From: Rhodobacteraceae bacterium UBA6213
GTDB lineage: Bacteria; Pseudomonadota; Alphaproteobacteria; Rhodobacterales; Rhodobacteraceae
Length of the DNA stretch: 64,000 nt
Assembly: GCA_002421605.1 (NCBI GenBank)
Contig: DISJ01000018.1
Location: 1-64,000 of the forward strand
Direction: 5' to 3'
Under the pieces are notes generated by a model that searched no databases, was not told where the DNA came from, and was given only the letters and a program-made list of their open reading frames with translations. Positions 50,920 to 60,325 of the stretch are shown piece after piece (the stretch's first letter is position 1; every line of letters starts with the position of its first letter). Position numbers and translations under genes: made by a program.

Positions 50920-52011
50920 TCAAAGAAACTCTTGTATAAGGTTGAACTCCAACTGGCTCACTTTCTTATTCCCTTGCAGGTAGACAGTAATTTCACTGAA
51001 CACAACGTCCATTTTAGCGAGGTTGGTATCAGTATAGATCAGCGTGGTGATGCGGTGCTTCTGAAAATATTCACGCATTTTTGACGCCTCCTTCTCAAAG
51101 TTCGCGAGAGCCTCCTCATTGATCTTTTTCTGGGTTTTTTCTGCAGTACCTTTCAGGTGGCCATGCGTGGACCAAGGAGAGAGCTCAATTCCGACTTTCC
51201 TGAGATTTACCGGATCGATAATGCAGAAATCCAATCGGTATTTATGCTTCTTGTCTTTGCCATTGTAGCGAAGTTCTGGGATAAGCAGCGGAACATCTTC
51301 CGGACTTGCCCGAGCTTTCACGTAGTCACAATAGCGCTTTGCGATATCACGCTCATATGTTGACCCAGAGGGTCTCACTAGTACCTTCAGAAAGAAGTCT
51401 AGGTAGGCGTCGATCGTATTGAAAACCATTGGCTTGGGGTCGCCTTGAACTACTAGTCCTGAAGTCAAAACATGGCCGATTGTCCAGTACAACTTTGGAA
51501 AGTGCCGAATTTCACTCTGATCATTTTCCCAGTTGCCGTCTTTGTACCGAGGAGTGATCAGTAGTCCATAGTCGCTGTTGTTCTGGCCGATCCATACCTC
51601 AGCGTCAGTCGCCGAAGGGCGCTTTCGAACCAATTCGTCGTAGTGCCGCAAAAAAGAGCGCTGGAGGAAAAGAAGGAAGTATTCCTTTACCGCCTTCGAC
51701 TTTGTCAGCGTCGCAAAGTTCTTTTTCAGCGTTTCGGCGCTGAACGAGGTCCCACCAGCCGTCCAACCGTCCTTTTCACGCGCCTTTTTGAAGCCTGCCA
51801 GATAAAGCGAAGTGTACTCGTCAGCCGATCGAATCACGGTATTCTTAAGGTCTATGAATGTGGCAGCCTTACCACCTATTAAAGCGTTGAAGGACTGTTG
51901 CTCACTAATTTTGGTATCAGCAGAAACGGTGGTCCAGAGCGCCTTCAATTTTTCGGTTATCTCTGCGTCCCGCTTATTGCGAGCTGTTTTGTTCGGATCA
52001 CGCTTTGCCAT
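50920..52011 (-). CDS. Unrecognised protein with nuclease-like segment, in A/T-rich DNA
   Basis: A 363-residue protein in visibly A/T-rich DNA, unlike its neighbours, suggesting transfer. One stretch resembles a PD-(D/E)XK core: LRYNGKDKKHKYRLDFCIID ... KVGIELSP (Asp, then Glu-x-x), but the final Lys is not in the expected place. A lysine-rich helical part follows (EKTQKKINEEALANFEKEAS), then TTLIYTDTNLAKMDV. I cannot name the family. Its island position makes a defence or restriction role plausible. Confidence 0.65.
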   Translation of the reverse strand: MAKRDPNKTARNKRDAEITEKLKALWTTVSADTKISEQQSFNALIGGKAATFIDLKNTVIRSADEYTSLYLAGFKKAREKDGWTAGGTSFSAETLKKNFATLTKSKAVKEYFLLFLQRSFLRHYDELVRKRPSATDAEVWIGQNNSDYGLLITPRYKDGNWENDQSEIRHFPKLYWTIGHVLTSGLVVQGDPKPMVFNTIDAYLDFFLKVLVRPSGSTYERDIAKRYCDYVKARASPEDVPLLIPELRYNGKDKKHKYRLDFCIIDPVNLRKVGIELSPWSTHGHLKGTAEKTQKKINEEALANFEKEASKMREYFQKHRITTLIYTDTNLAKMDVVFSEITVYLQGNKKVSQLEFNLIQEFL

Positions 52012-52229
52012 TTTGGTTCTCCCTAGGCCACATAGCTTTTTCGCCTAAGAATCGAGCGACAGCAAGCCAAGTCGTTGTAGGGACAATCAGATCAAGAGAG
52101 TCGGCGCTGCTGTCGCATAAATCCGAGGTTGTCATCGCGCCTTCTCCTCTATGGCAGGCCATCTTTGTCACGACTGCGAACGTCTGCGCCGTCCCGCATA
52201 GCAGACGGTGGCGACAAACTGTGCGGGCG

Positions 52230-53052
52230 TCAATGCGCAGGGATTATCGCCTTCCTCCCCGTCGCCATCTCCCATCGACGCACCGCCACGTCGCAATAGG
52301 CCGGGTCCAGTTCCATCGCATAGCAGCGCCGTCCAGCGCGTTCGGCGGCGACGATCTGGGTGCCTGAGCCGCAGAACGGCTCGTAGATCAGGTCGCCGGG
52401 ATCCGAGAACGCGGTCAGCACCGCCTCGACCAGCGCCACCGGGAACACCGCTGGGTGCGACCCGGCCGCGCCCAGCCCGCCCTTGTGGCGCATGATGCGG
52501 AATACCGAGTCCGGAATGCGATGGCTTTGGATCGCGTTGCCGGTTCCGGTCTTGGCATGGACGGTGCCGTCGGCTCCGCGCAGCCCACCGCCGCCCAAGG
52601 TTTCGCCCGCGTGCTTGGACGGCACGGTCTTGTGCGGCTTTCGCGGTGCGCGGTTGAAATGGAAAATGAACTCGTGCGACGGGGCCAGGCGGCCGTTCCA
52701 ATCGCCGGGCAAGCCCGGCCCTTGGTCCCACACATATCAGCCAAACCGTCGCCAGCCAGAGGCGCGCATCCATTCCACCCATCCTTCCCAATAGGGCTGC
52801 CATTCGCTGTCGCGGTGCACGAGGCCAAGGTTGACCAGCAGCTGTGCGTCGTCGGTGACCGGGGCTGCGGCGAACACGCCCTGCATCAGCGCATCCCAAT
52901 CGCCGACCTTTGCCTTTGCCGCCGAACTTCGCCATGCTGGCCGCGATCTTCGCCACCTGGTCGGTGCCGTGGATCTTGGCATTGCGGGCGTAGGGGCGCA
53001 GCCGGTCGATCGGCCAAGTCTCGATCTGGCTCGGCGCAAAGACCAGGTCCAT
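52230..53052 (-). pseudogene. Broken phage-type DNA methyltransferase (ParB-like plus Mod-like)
   Basis: The start (MDLVFAPSQIETWPIDRLRP) is a ParB-like N-terminus of phage DNA methylases, and the end (AFSDPGDLIYEPFCGSGTQIVAAERAGRRC...MELDPAYCDVA) is a methyltransferase domain with motif FCGSGT. Between them the frame shifts and part of the ParB domain is missing (FGGKGKG joins a different frame at AKVGDWDAL), and a TGA replaces an expected codon after GWRRFG. It is therefore a dead gene. It lies next to the second TGG(A/C)TTCC array. Confidence 0.8.
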
Positions 53053-53236
53053 ACGGTGGCTTTCATCTGGAGCAGAGCGGACATGCCGATCCGCGCTGGG
53101 CGATGCCAGCGTCAGGATCGTGATCCGCGATGTGGGGAAATGAGAAGCGCCCGCGAGGGGGTTTCTCCGGGCGCAATTCTTCGATGATCAAGGGGTAGGT
53201 CAAGGGGGGGGCAGCTTTGTCAAATGAAAAATGCAC

Positions 53237-53518
53237 GCGGATTCAATGGCTTCCCTGCAAGTGGCTTCCGCTGGCTGGCTTCCGGCACGGTGGCTTCCGC
53301 AAACTGGCCGCCTGGATTCCCGAGGTGGATTTTACTGTTTTTGTCAAGAATCCACTCTTGGCCACTCACTCTGCCGCGCAACCATCTGTTATATCGTCAT
53401 TTTATTTTCTGGATTCCGCGAAGTGGCTTCCGCCTGGATTCCCCGGTGAAACTGCCTGTCGCTAGCGAAATGCCGCGCTGCGCCCCCCCGCATACGAATG
53501 GAGCTGGGGAGGAACCAT
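53237..53518 (+). repeat. Dispersed TGG(A/C)TTCC array, copy 2
   Basis: The same unit order and tail as 8441-8700: TGGCTTCC units spaced 14, 15 and 14 bp, a GTGGATT...AATCCAC pair, TGGATTCC near 53410-53440, then the CTAGCGAAATGC tail and a C-rich run ending GGAACCAT. Orientation is direct with respect to copy 1. The two copies are 44.8 kb apart. Confidence 0.75.
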
Positions 53519-54184
53519 GCCAAAGGGGGTCGACGTGCTCGGCCCAAAGCCGTCATTCCTCCTGCGTGCAGCGAATGGCAGATTTTATTCTACGTCCGGA
53601 AAGGATGAACAGCGGCCCTAATGTCACTTGAGGGTTTGGAGGCAGCTCAAACGCCGGAGGGAGCGGGACTGGGTGCTAACCGTCTCTAAACCGTGAAGTA
53701 TTGGCCCTATGGCACTGAGTTACAGGTTCAAATCCCATCTGAAGCAAACGCGACCGAAGTCCAGCCCGGATATTTTCATTTGACACGCCACCTTGGTAAG
53801 CGGCCCGATATCGGTAGCACCGTGCTCCGTTAACGCGAGTGAAAACCTCATCCAGATACCGCTGCCAGCGACTCCACCGCATCCCAAAAACCGAGCGTTT
53901 GCGGACTTTCGTGACGAGAAGCGGACCGTACCTACTTCGCCAAGACCGCACCGACTTGTGGCTGATCCCGGACCCCGCTGACGCAGCAATTCGTCGTCGT
54001 TGCGCAGAGATAGACGGTATTTGATGCACGACACGCTGCCAAGGAGACAACCTCGGGCTGGTCTTGAAGTGCCTAAATGGAGAGCGCTGGGTCATGGCCA
54101 GAGGTTAAGCCAAGGCTTCCTCTGGCTCAAACCAAGTTTCCATTAAAGAGCCGTTTCAGTATTCCGGCTATCGGCACCATTTCA
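53519..54184. other. Gene-poor region right of the second array
   Basis: Several ORFs of about 100 codons on both strands lack motifs and good starts. A short T-arm-like sequence (ACAGGTTCAAATCC near 53722) is present but has no matching acceptor stem. Read as decayed or non-coding DNA. Confidence 0.45.
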
Positions 54185-56128
54185 TCACCGAACAGAATCC
54201 CCACTTACCCAAGCGCCTGCAGCTTGCTCGAACCAGGTTGCGGGCCAGCTTTGTCCTGACAATACGTCGAATACCAGAAAAATCACCGTCGCCACTGCTA
54301 TCGCCGCGACGCCTGCGAAGATGGCAGACGGTCGTCCGAATCGAACAGCTGAAGCAAAAATGAAAATGATCGAACCGGCAATATGCCCCAATGCCAGAAT
54401 GAGAACGCCGAGCAGCGCGACCGCAATCAAAAACCAAGTGTCCAAAAGAACGTCAGCGATTTCTCCTATCTTTTGCACCCGGATCGAAGAAACTTGTCGG
54501 TATAAAAGCGGAGACGCCATCATGAGTAATACTAAAGCTACGGTCGCGGGAAACACGGCCGCTGCAAACGGCAGCGTCCACGTTGCCGAAAGGCAGCTGC
54601 CGGCCGTCGCAACCATAACCAAAGTCAATACAAAATCGCCGCGCCCAAGCGGCGGTTCCACCGCAGCTCGGTCGCGTCGCCAGGTGAAAATCTTCCTGGT
54701 CAGAATGAAGGCTGAGGTCGAAAGGAACACGATGACAAGTGGTTGGAGGAGCCAATTCCAACCGGTAAGCTGGTATGAAAGAAAGAAAAAACGCTCAAGA
54801 TTAGGTGCAAGCACGAAGCCGAGCGTGAAGGCAGGGCGTGACCAACCATACCGCTTCATTGCCATGCCCAGACCCGCAAAGGTCAACAACACTGCAAAGT
54901 CGCGCACGTCCTTGCTAATCTGGAATGCCCCCAGCGCGACAAAAACCAGCGCGATCGGCACGAGTGTCGTTGCCGGTACTGTGGCGAGGCGCGCCAAGGG
55001 GCGCGTCATGACCAAGCAAATGCTCGCTCCCATCAGGTTGGCAATCGCTATCGTCAGAATCATCGAAATGAGAAGCGGGGCTTCATCACGCAACATGTCT
55101 GGCCCCGGAACGATGCCATGAATTGTAAAGGCACCAAGCAGGATCGCCATCGATGCCGAGCCGGGAATACCAAAAGCCAGTGTAGGGATGAGCGCCCCGC
55201 CCTCTTTTGCGTTATTGGCGCTTTCCGGGGCAATGACGCCACGGATGTTGCCTTGTCCGAATGCTACATCTTTACCCGGCTTACGCGACGCGTCGCCGTA
55301 AGCAACCCATTCAATGACCGTTACGCCTATGCCGGGAACAGCACCCAGCAAAGAACCTATCGCGCTGCTGCGCAACACAAGTGTCCAGTTTCTAAGTGTG
55401 TCGCGAATGCCGCGCCTCAACCCACCCGGCTCGGGTGGAGCGGCGCGATCTTGAATTTGACCACGCCGTAACAGGCCGGCAAGTTCTGGCACCGCGAAAA
55501 TTCCCAGAAAAACAATCACCGTAGGGACGCCGTCCCAAAGATAGACATCGCCAAATGTCCATCGTTCCACGCCTTCATGCGGGTCAAGGCCTGTGTAGGC
55601 TACCAGCGCGCCAACTAGGGCAGCCATGACGCCTTTAATTGGGTCGCGTCCTGCTAGAATAGACACCAATGTCAGGCCGAAAACTGTGATAGCAAAGAGA
55701 TCACCAAAGTTTATCAACAAGACCAGCGGGCGCATGACCGGAAGCGCGAGCGCCAATACCAGTGCGCCAAAGACGCCTCCGATAAGTGAGGCGGAATAAG
55801 CGGCACCAAGCGCGCGTGCTGCATGCCCTTGTTTCGCGAGTTCATGCCCATCCACGACCGTCGCTGCAGCGCCGACTGTGCCTGGAACACCGATCATCAC
55901 GGCCGGAATCGTGTCTGAGGTCGTTGTGACCGATGACATTCCCAACAGCAGTGCCACCGCTGCAATTGGGTCGAGTTGATATGTAAGCGGGATCAGGATG
56001 GCTAGCCCGAACAATCCGCCCAACCCCGGAATGACCCCAATAACCAACCCAAAAATGACGCCGACAGACAACATAAGAAATCGCATCGGCTCAAAGATGC
56101 TACCTGCGGCGACGAGGAGGTCTTCCAT
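54185..56128 (-). CDS. TTT transporter membrane protein, TctA-TctB fusion (second system)
   Basis: A 647-residue protein with a TctA portion (GLVIGVIPGLGGLFGLAIL, VTTTSDTIPAVMIGVPGTV, APESANNAKEGGALIPTLAFG) and a C-terminal TctB-like four-helix part (FVLTLVMVATAGSCLS... AGSIIFIFASAVRFG). It is the same fused layout as 44123-46177 but clearly diverged. It lies 24 bp after tctC (56153-57130) on the same strand and two ligase genes are close, so its substrate is probably a carboxylic acid that is then activated. Confidence 0.85.
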   Translation of the reverse strand: MEDLLVAAGSIFEPMRFLMLSVGVIFGLVIGVIPGLGGLFGLAILIPLTYQLDPIAAVALLLGMSSVTTTSDTIPAVMIGVPGTVGAAATVVDGHELAKQGHAARALGAAYSASLIGGVFGALVLALALPVMRPLVLLINFGDLFAITVFGLTLVSILAGRDPIKGVMAALVGALVAYTGLDPHEGVERWTFGDVYLWDGVPTVIVFLGIFAVPELAGLLRRGQIQDRAAPPEPGGLRRGIRDTLRNWTLVLRSSAIGSLLGAVPGIGVTVIEWVAYGDASRKPGKDVAFGQGNIRGVIAPESANNAKEGGALIPTLAFGIPGSASMAILLGAFTIHGIVPGPDMLRDEAPLLISMILTIAIANLMGASICLVMTRPLARLATVPATTLVPIALVFVALGAFQISKDVRDFAVLLTFAGLGMAMKRYGWSRPAFTLGFVLAPNLERFFFLSYQLTGWNWLLQPLVIVFLSTSAFILTRKIFTWRRDRAAVEPPLGRGDFVLTLVMVATAGSCLSATWTLPFAAAVFPATVALVLLMMASPLLYRQVSSIRVQKIGEIADVLLDTWFLIAVALLGVLILALGHIAGSIIFIFASAVRFGRPSAIFAGVAAIAVATVIFLVFDVLSGQSWPATWFEQAAGAWVSGDSVR

Positions 56129-56152
56129 CTGCTTCAGCCCGACTCGTGCGCT

Positions 56153-57130
56153 CTATTGGACAAGCGCGCGTGCCCTATTCTGAACTTCCGGGTCGCTGGA
56201 AAGGTAGCCTTCGATCATCGCTTGGACTGTCGCGCCATCGGTGATGATCTGTGCAAACTTACGGCGTTCGGCATCAGCAATAAATTCGGGGTCCGTCTTG
56301 AGCGCAACAAATGCTGCGCGCAGCGATGCGACGACATCGTCAGGTGTTTCGGGCGGGGCAATGAAGGGAATGTGAATATTCCCAGAAGAGAATACCAAGG
56401 ATAGTGCCGCGTTCATCTCTGGGTCGGTCACGCGGTCCAGCAAGAACGGCACACCCTCGATTTCTCGTTTCTGGTCGACCGACAGCTCGGCAATCACGTT
56501 GTAGCGTTCTATCATATCTCCGGTGAAAAGCGTAGTGATCCCGATCCCGCATCGCGCTTGAAGCTCCCCGCGCTCCATCGCCAGATCAACCTCGGCTGCG
56601 CTCGCGAAACCGGTAACAATTTGATATTGTGCTTGAAGTGCGTTCTTGATTGCGGCTGGGTAGATGTATGTTGTGCTGTCCCGCCCGGTTGCCCCGACTT
56701 TGAACTGCGCAGTCAAGAAGTCGTCAAGTGTATCAATTCCCGCGCCCTTTGGCGTGATGCAGTAAGACGCAGAGTTTGTCATGCTGGCGAGATAGTGGAC
56801 CTTGCGCGGGTCGTAAAACTCGCTTTCCGGATCGAAGATGGGCGCAAGCGCCAGAGCCGAACTGATCGTAGCGATTTCCGTTCCGTCAACGACGGCACTT
56901 TCCATCATCATGCGGGCAAGCTTCATGCTTCCCGCTCCCGCAACATTCTCGACAACAAAACTAGGGCTGCCGGGTAGGTGACGGCCCAGATGATCAGCCA
57001 CGAGCCTTGCCGCCTGATCATATGAGCCGCCGGGACCATAGCCGACCATGATCTGGATTTGTTCGGCTGAAGCAGAAACGGGTAGGATGAGGATAGCTGC
57101 AACTGCAATTGCTCTAGCGTGTGCTAACAT
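56153..57130 (-). CDS. TTT solute-binding protein (TctC/Bug family)
   Basis: A 325-residue protein with a Sec signal peptide (MLAHARAIAVAAILILPVSA) and the Bug fold: IQIMVGYGPGGSYDQAARLVADHLG and VVENVAGAGSMKLARMMMES. It lies between the fused membrane gene and an AMP-ligase gene, 8 bp from the latter, in one minus-strand operon. Confidence 0.88.
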   Translation of the reverse strand: MLAHARAIAVAAILILPVSASAEQIQIMVGYGPGGSYDQAARLVADHLGRHLPGSPSFVVENVAGAGSMKLARMMMESAVVDGTEIATISSALALAPIFDPESEFYDPRKVHYLASMTNSASYCITPKGAGIDTLDDFLTAQFKVGATGRDSTTYIYPAAIKNALQAQYQIVTGFASAAEVDLAMERGELQARCGIGITTLFTGDMIERYNVIAELSVDQKREIEGVPFLLDRVTDPEMNAALSLVFSSGNIHIPFIAPPETPDDVVASLRAAFVALKTDPEFIADAERRKFAQIITDGATVQAMIEGYLSSDPEVQNRARALVQ

Positions 57131-57138
57131 GATCGCTC

Positions 57139-58599
57139 CTATGTGCTCGAATGACTTGATTTTGTAGTTGTCTCGCGTTCGCGGGCAGCAAGATGCTCGG
57201 CCGACAGGCGCTTGCGATCAACTTTTCCGGCTGTGGTGGTTGGAATGTCAGATACCACAACGATGTGAAAGGGATAATGCGGACCTAACCGTTCCAACAT
57301 ATGAGCGGCAAATGCGGACGCATCATAATCGCCGGCAGGAATGACCGCCAACCCGACTTCGTCGCCGCCTCCATCGGCGGGCACACGGAACGCCGCGATG
57401 TCGTTAATCCCGGAGTATTGGCGCGCAATATTTTCAAAATATCTTGGCGCGCGCTTGTTGCCACCGACATTCAGCAGATCGACCTTTCGACCCAAAAACA
57501 CAAGTGACCCGTCGGGCAGAAGACGACCAAGATCACCGGTGCCCACCCATCCCTCGGGGTCACAAATCGGCGCGCCTGAGGGGAATTCTATCACGCGGAT
57601 GTCCTCTGGCACGCGAAGCCAAAGTTCGCCACCCACGGTAGGCGGGCGGTCTTGACCGTCATCGCCTACAAATCGGGTTTCATAGTCCGGGTAAATGGCG
57701 CCAACGACACCGGGTGTTTCCGATGCGTTGGTTGACCGAAAGTGGGCCATGGATCCAGTTTCATTGCTGCCGTAGCAAAGAAGCACTTCGCAGCCGAATA
57801 TTTGCTCGGCCCGCAACGCGTGGCTAGGTGAGACCTCGCCACCTCCCACTAGGATACTACGCAAGGCGCGCGGATGAAGGTTCAAGTTTTCTGCGGTTTT
57901 CAGTAAGTTAAAGAAGCTGGAGGGCGATAGAAATGCTGTCGTTACGTCGAGTTCACCCATAAAGCGGAGCGATGCTTCGGGCGCTTGCTGCGCATGAACT
58001 TGGGCTACGCCTGAAAGCAACGCGCGCGCCATATGATTGAAGAAAGGCGTTGAAGTGGGTGCGTAGCCGACGAAGATCGTTCCTTCGGGTTGTCCGCGCC
58101 AATTTGACCCGCGCGCGACGCGGGCAAGTGCGCCTTCATCTGTAATCAGCCGGAATTTTGGTTGCCCCGTCGTGCCAGACGTTGCGCGAACCAATTTGCC
58201 GCCCGGCACAATGGGAACCATTCTCTTAGGTGAACGAATCCAGCTGCTGTCGACCGAAATATCATGGCGTCCGACAGCGGGCGTTCCGGTCGCGATGAGA
58301 TGCCACTCGACATGAAAGCCTGAATCCTCGGGAACTGGTTGTTGCGGCAGGGTGATCGCTGTCGCGCCAAGGCGCAGTAGTGCAAAGCGCAGCGCCACCC
58401 CGGCAATGGCATCGGAAATATGCACTGCAACGAGTTGCCCGGGCCTTACGCCTCGATCTTGCAGCGCTTCGGCAAATGCTATCACGGTAAAGAAAAAGTT
58501 CTCGAAGCTGACAGGATTGCGAGAAGAATCGTAAATCGCAACGGCAGTAGCGTGCCGCCGCGATGCGATTTCAAAAGCTTCGGAAAGTGTCTGTCCCAT
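57139..58599 (-). CDS. AMP-forming acyl-CoA synthetase-like enzyme (ANL superfamily) 1
   Basis: A 486-residue ANL enzyme. P-loop-like A3 motif RATSGTTGQPKF, A5 CYGSNETGS, A7 WVGTGDLGRL, A8 FLGRKVDLLNVGGNKRAP and A10 TTTAGKVDRKRL with its catalytic Lys are all present, so it is probably active. It is shorter than standard acyl-CoA synthetases (about 540-560). In the operon with TctC and TctAB it may activate the imported acid as an adenylate or CoA thioester. Start ATG 58599; an upstream GTG at 58611 is an alternative. Confidence 0.85.
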   Translation of the reverse strand: MGQTLSEAFEIASRRHATAVAIYDSSRNPVSFENFFFTVIAFAEALQDRGVRPGQLVAVHISDAIAGVALRFALLRLGATAITLPQQPVPEDSGFHVEWHLIATGTPAVGRHDISVDSSWIRSPKRMVPIVPGGKLVRATSGTTGQPKFRLITDEGALARVARGSNWRGQPEGTIFVGYAPTSTPFFNHMARALLSGVAQVHAQQAPEASLRFMGELDVTTAFLSPSSFFNLLKTAENLNLHPRALRSILVGGGEVSPSHALRAEQIFGCEVLLCYGSNETGSMAHFRSTNASETPGVVGAIYPDYETRFVGDDGQDRPPTVGGELWLRVPEDIRVIEFPSGAPICDPEGWVGTGDLGRLLPDGSLVFLGRKVDLLNVGGNKRAPRYFENIARQYSGINDIAAFRVPADGGGDEVGLAVIPAGDYDASAFAAHMLERLGPHYPFHIVVVSDIPTTTAGKVDRKRLSAEHLAARERETTTKSSHSST

Positions 58600-58821
58600 T
58601 CTCCGCGCCACCTCGGGTAAGTTGATTTGGGATGATCAGGTCAAGCCCCGCCCCTTGTGCTTGGCGGGTGTTCTTGCAATTGATAGTTGTCTGCTCCGGG
58701 GTTGCAAGCACACTTGGAGCAGCGCGTTTCATATTCCCGGCGCGGTGCGGCAGTCGGTGAACAGTCTTGACTACGCCCCCCTCGCTGGCAAGCCCCTCCA
58801 GGGCATAAAGGAGTAGTGTGC

Positions 58822-60264
58822 ATGAGTTTGATCCACAGTTTCACGAAATTGGCCGACGATAACGCGCGAAAGATCGCGCTGATCACTGCCAAGAGTCAGA
58901 TGACCTACGATGACCTGCTGCAGCTCACCTATCTTTTTGATTTCGAGTTGAAGACGCGCGGCGTGCGACCAGGCCAAACGATTGTAATGGACAGCACGCG
59001 GCCCGAGTTTTGCATCGTTATGGGCCTGCTCCTCAGTTTGCGTTCGCTTACCGTGGTCTTTGCGCCTTTGGAGTCAGTCATCGCGGCGGGTGTTACATTT
59101 GACCGTGTAATAACTGAGACTCCATCATCAGTTGCACCAGCCGAAAAGCAAATTGTGGTCGAAGCAAACTGGTTTCAGTTGCTCGGCACGCTGCCGACTC
59201 CTGCGCTGCCCACAGAGGGTAGTGGCACAGGCGCGTTCGTGTTTCGCACATCTGGCTCCACTGGCATGTCGAAGTTTGTGCATAGCCTAGAAGATGTGCG
59301 GCAGCGGCAGGCAGAGAGCGGCGATTTTCTTGGTGAGGTCGATCTTTCGGGGCGCCGGGTCTTATCGACTATGACGATCCGAACCGGCTGGGCCTTTACA
59401 ACAATACTCGCCACGCTTCTGGCTGGTGGGTCCGTCGTCGCGTTAGACGACGAGATTGAGAACATGTTGCCTTGGACTGATCTTTACCATGTGGACACGA
59501 TGGCCACGACACCGGCAATTCTTCAAATTCTGCTCAGTGTGCCCAAGGTCGACCAGTATCTTGCGTCGCTCAGGGACATTCGTCTGGGCGGCGCATTTGC
59601 GAGCCCTAAACTACTGGAAACCTTTTCGCAACGTTGCCCCGCGAAGCTGCATATTGGCTATGGCTCCGCCGAACTTGGAGCCTGCTTCCGCGCCGTCTTT
59701 TCGACCGAGCACCATAAGCCGCAAGGGTATCTGGGCCAATTCATGCGCCCTGACCTGGAGATCGGATTTTTCGACGCCGCGCTACAGCTATTGCCTGGGG
59801 CTACCGAAGGTATCGTTGGGTTCCGACCTCGCGATGGCGCGTTCTCGCGGCAATACTTGTCGATGCCCGATGATGATAAGACTGGATTTATCGATGGCTG
59901 GTTTTTTCCGGGCGACATTCTACGATGCGATGGCGAAGACTATTTTCTGCTTGGCAGAACAAAGGACATTGTGAATTTCGGGGGGAATAAGTTCGCACTT
60001 GGCCTTGTTCGCGAAGCGCTTGGTCTCGCCTTTCCGGAAGCGCCGATGGCCCCAGTTGTTATCTTTGATGCAGATGGATTGGAGCGCTTAGCCGTCGCCT
60101 ATGTGGCATCGCGGCAAATTACAGAAGCCGAGATGAACGACATCCTTGCGCCGCGTTTCAAAGGCCTGCGGGTGCTGCGAGCCATGATGCTCAAGGAGTT
60201 GCCTTTAACCGAGTCGGGTAAGATCGACATGGCAAAAGTGAAGTCGCTTTTCGAGCAAGATTAA
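58822..60264 (+). CDS. AMP-forming acyl-CoA synthetase-like enzyme (ANL superfamily) 2
   Basis: A 480-residue ANL enzyme divergent from the first. Motifs: A3 FRTSGSTGMSKF, A5 GYGSAELGA, A7 WFFPGDILR, A8 LLGRTKDIVNFGGNKFAL and A10 LTESGKIDMAKV. ATG 58822 has AAGGAG eight bases upstream. It lacks any fused carrier domain. Divergent promoters with ligase 1 suggest shared control. Each of the three ligases in this region may activate a different acid, or they may act in sequence. Confidence 0.82.
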   Translation: MSLIHSFTKLADDNARKIALITAKSQMTYDDLLQLTYLFDFELKTRGVRPGQTIVMDSTRPEFCIVMGLLLSLRSLTVVFAPLESVIAAGVTFDRVITETPSSVAPAEKQIVVEANWFQLLGTLPTPALPTEGSGTGAFVFRTSGSTGMSKFVHSLEDVRQRQAESGDFLGEVDLSGRRVLSTMTIRTGWAFTTILATLLAGGSVVALDDEIENMLPWTDLYHVDTMATTPAILQILLSVPKVDQYLASLRDIRLGGAFASPKLLETFSQRCPAKLHIGYGSAELGACFRAVFSTEHHKPQGYLGQFMRPDLEIGFFDAALQLLPGATEGIVGFRPRDGAFSRQYLSMPDDDKTGFIDGWFFPGDILRCDGEDYFLLGRTKDIVNFGGNKFALGLVREALGLAFPEAPMAPVVIFDADGLERLAVAYVASRQITEAEMNDILAPRFKGLRVLRAMMLKELPLTESGKIDMAKVKSLFEQD

Positions 60265-60271
60265 CAACGAG

Positions 60272-60303
60272 CAAAAAAAGACCGCCCAGTTCTCCGGACG
60301 GTC
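60272..60303. terminator. Terminator for the outer-membrane protein gene (minus strand)
   Basis: On the minus strand GACCGTCC / GGGCGGTC form an 8-bp stem followed by TTTTTTT. It also lies just past the ligase 2 stop, so it may serve both converging genes. Confidence 0.75.
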
Positions 60304-60325
60304 CCAAAACACCTACAGACAGTAA

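Noticed and set aside
53720..53740. T-arm-like sequence resembling a second tRNA scar
   Set aside because: Contains a TTCAAAT loop but no CCA end or acceptor stem, so it is probably chance.
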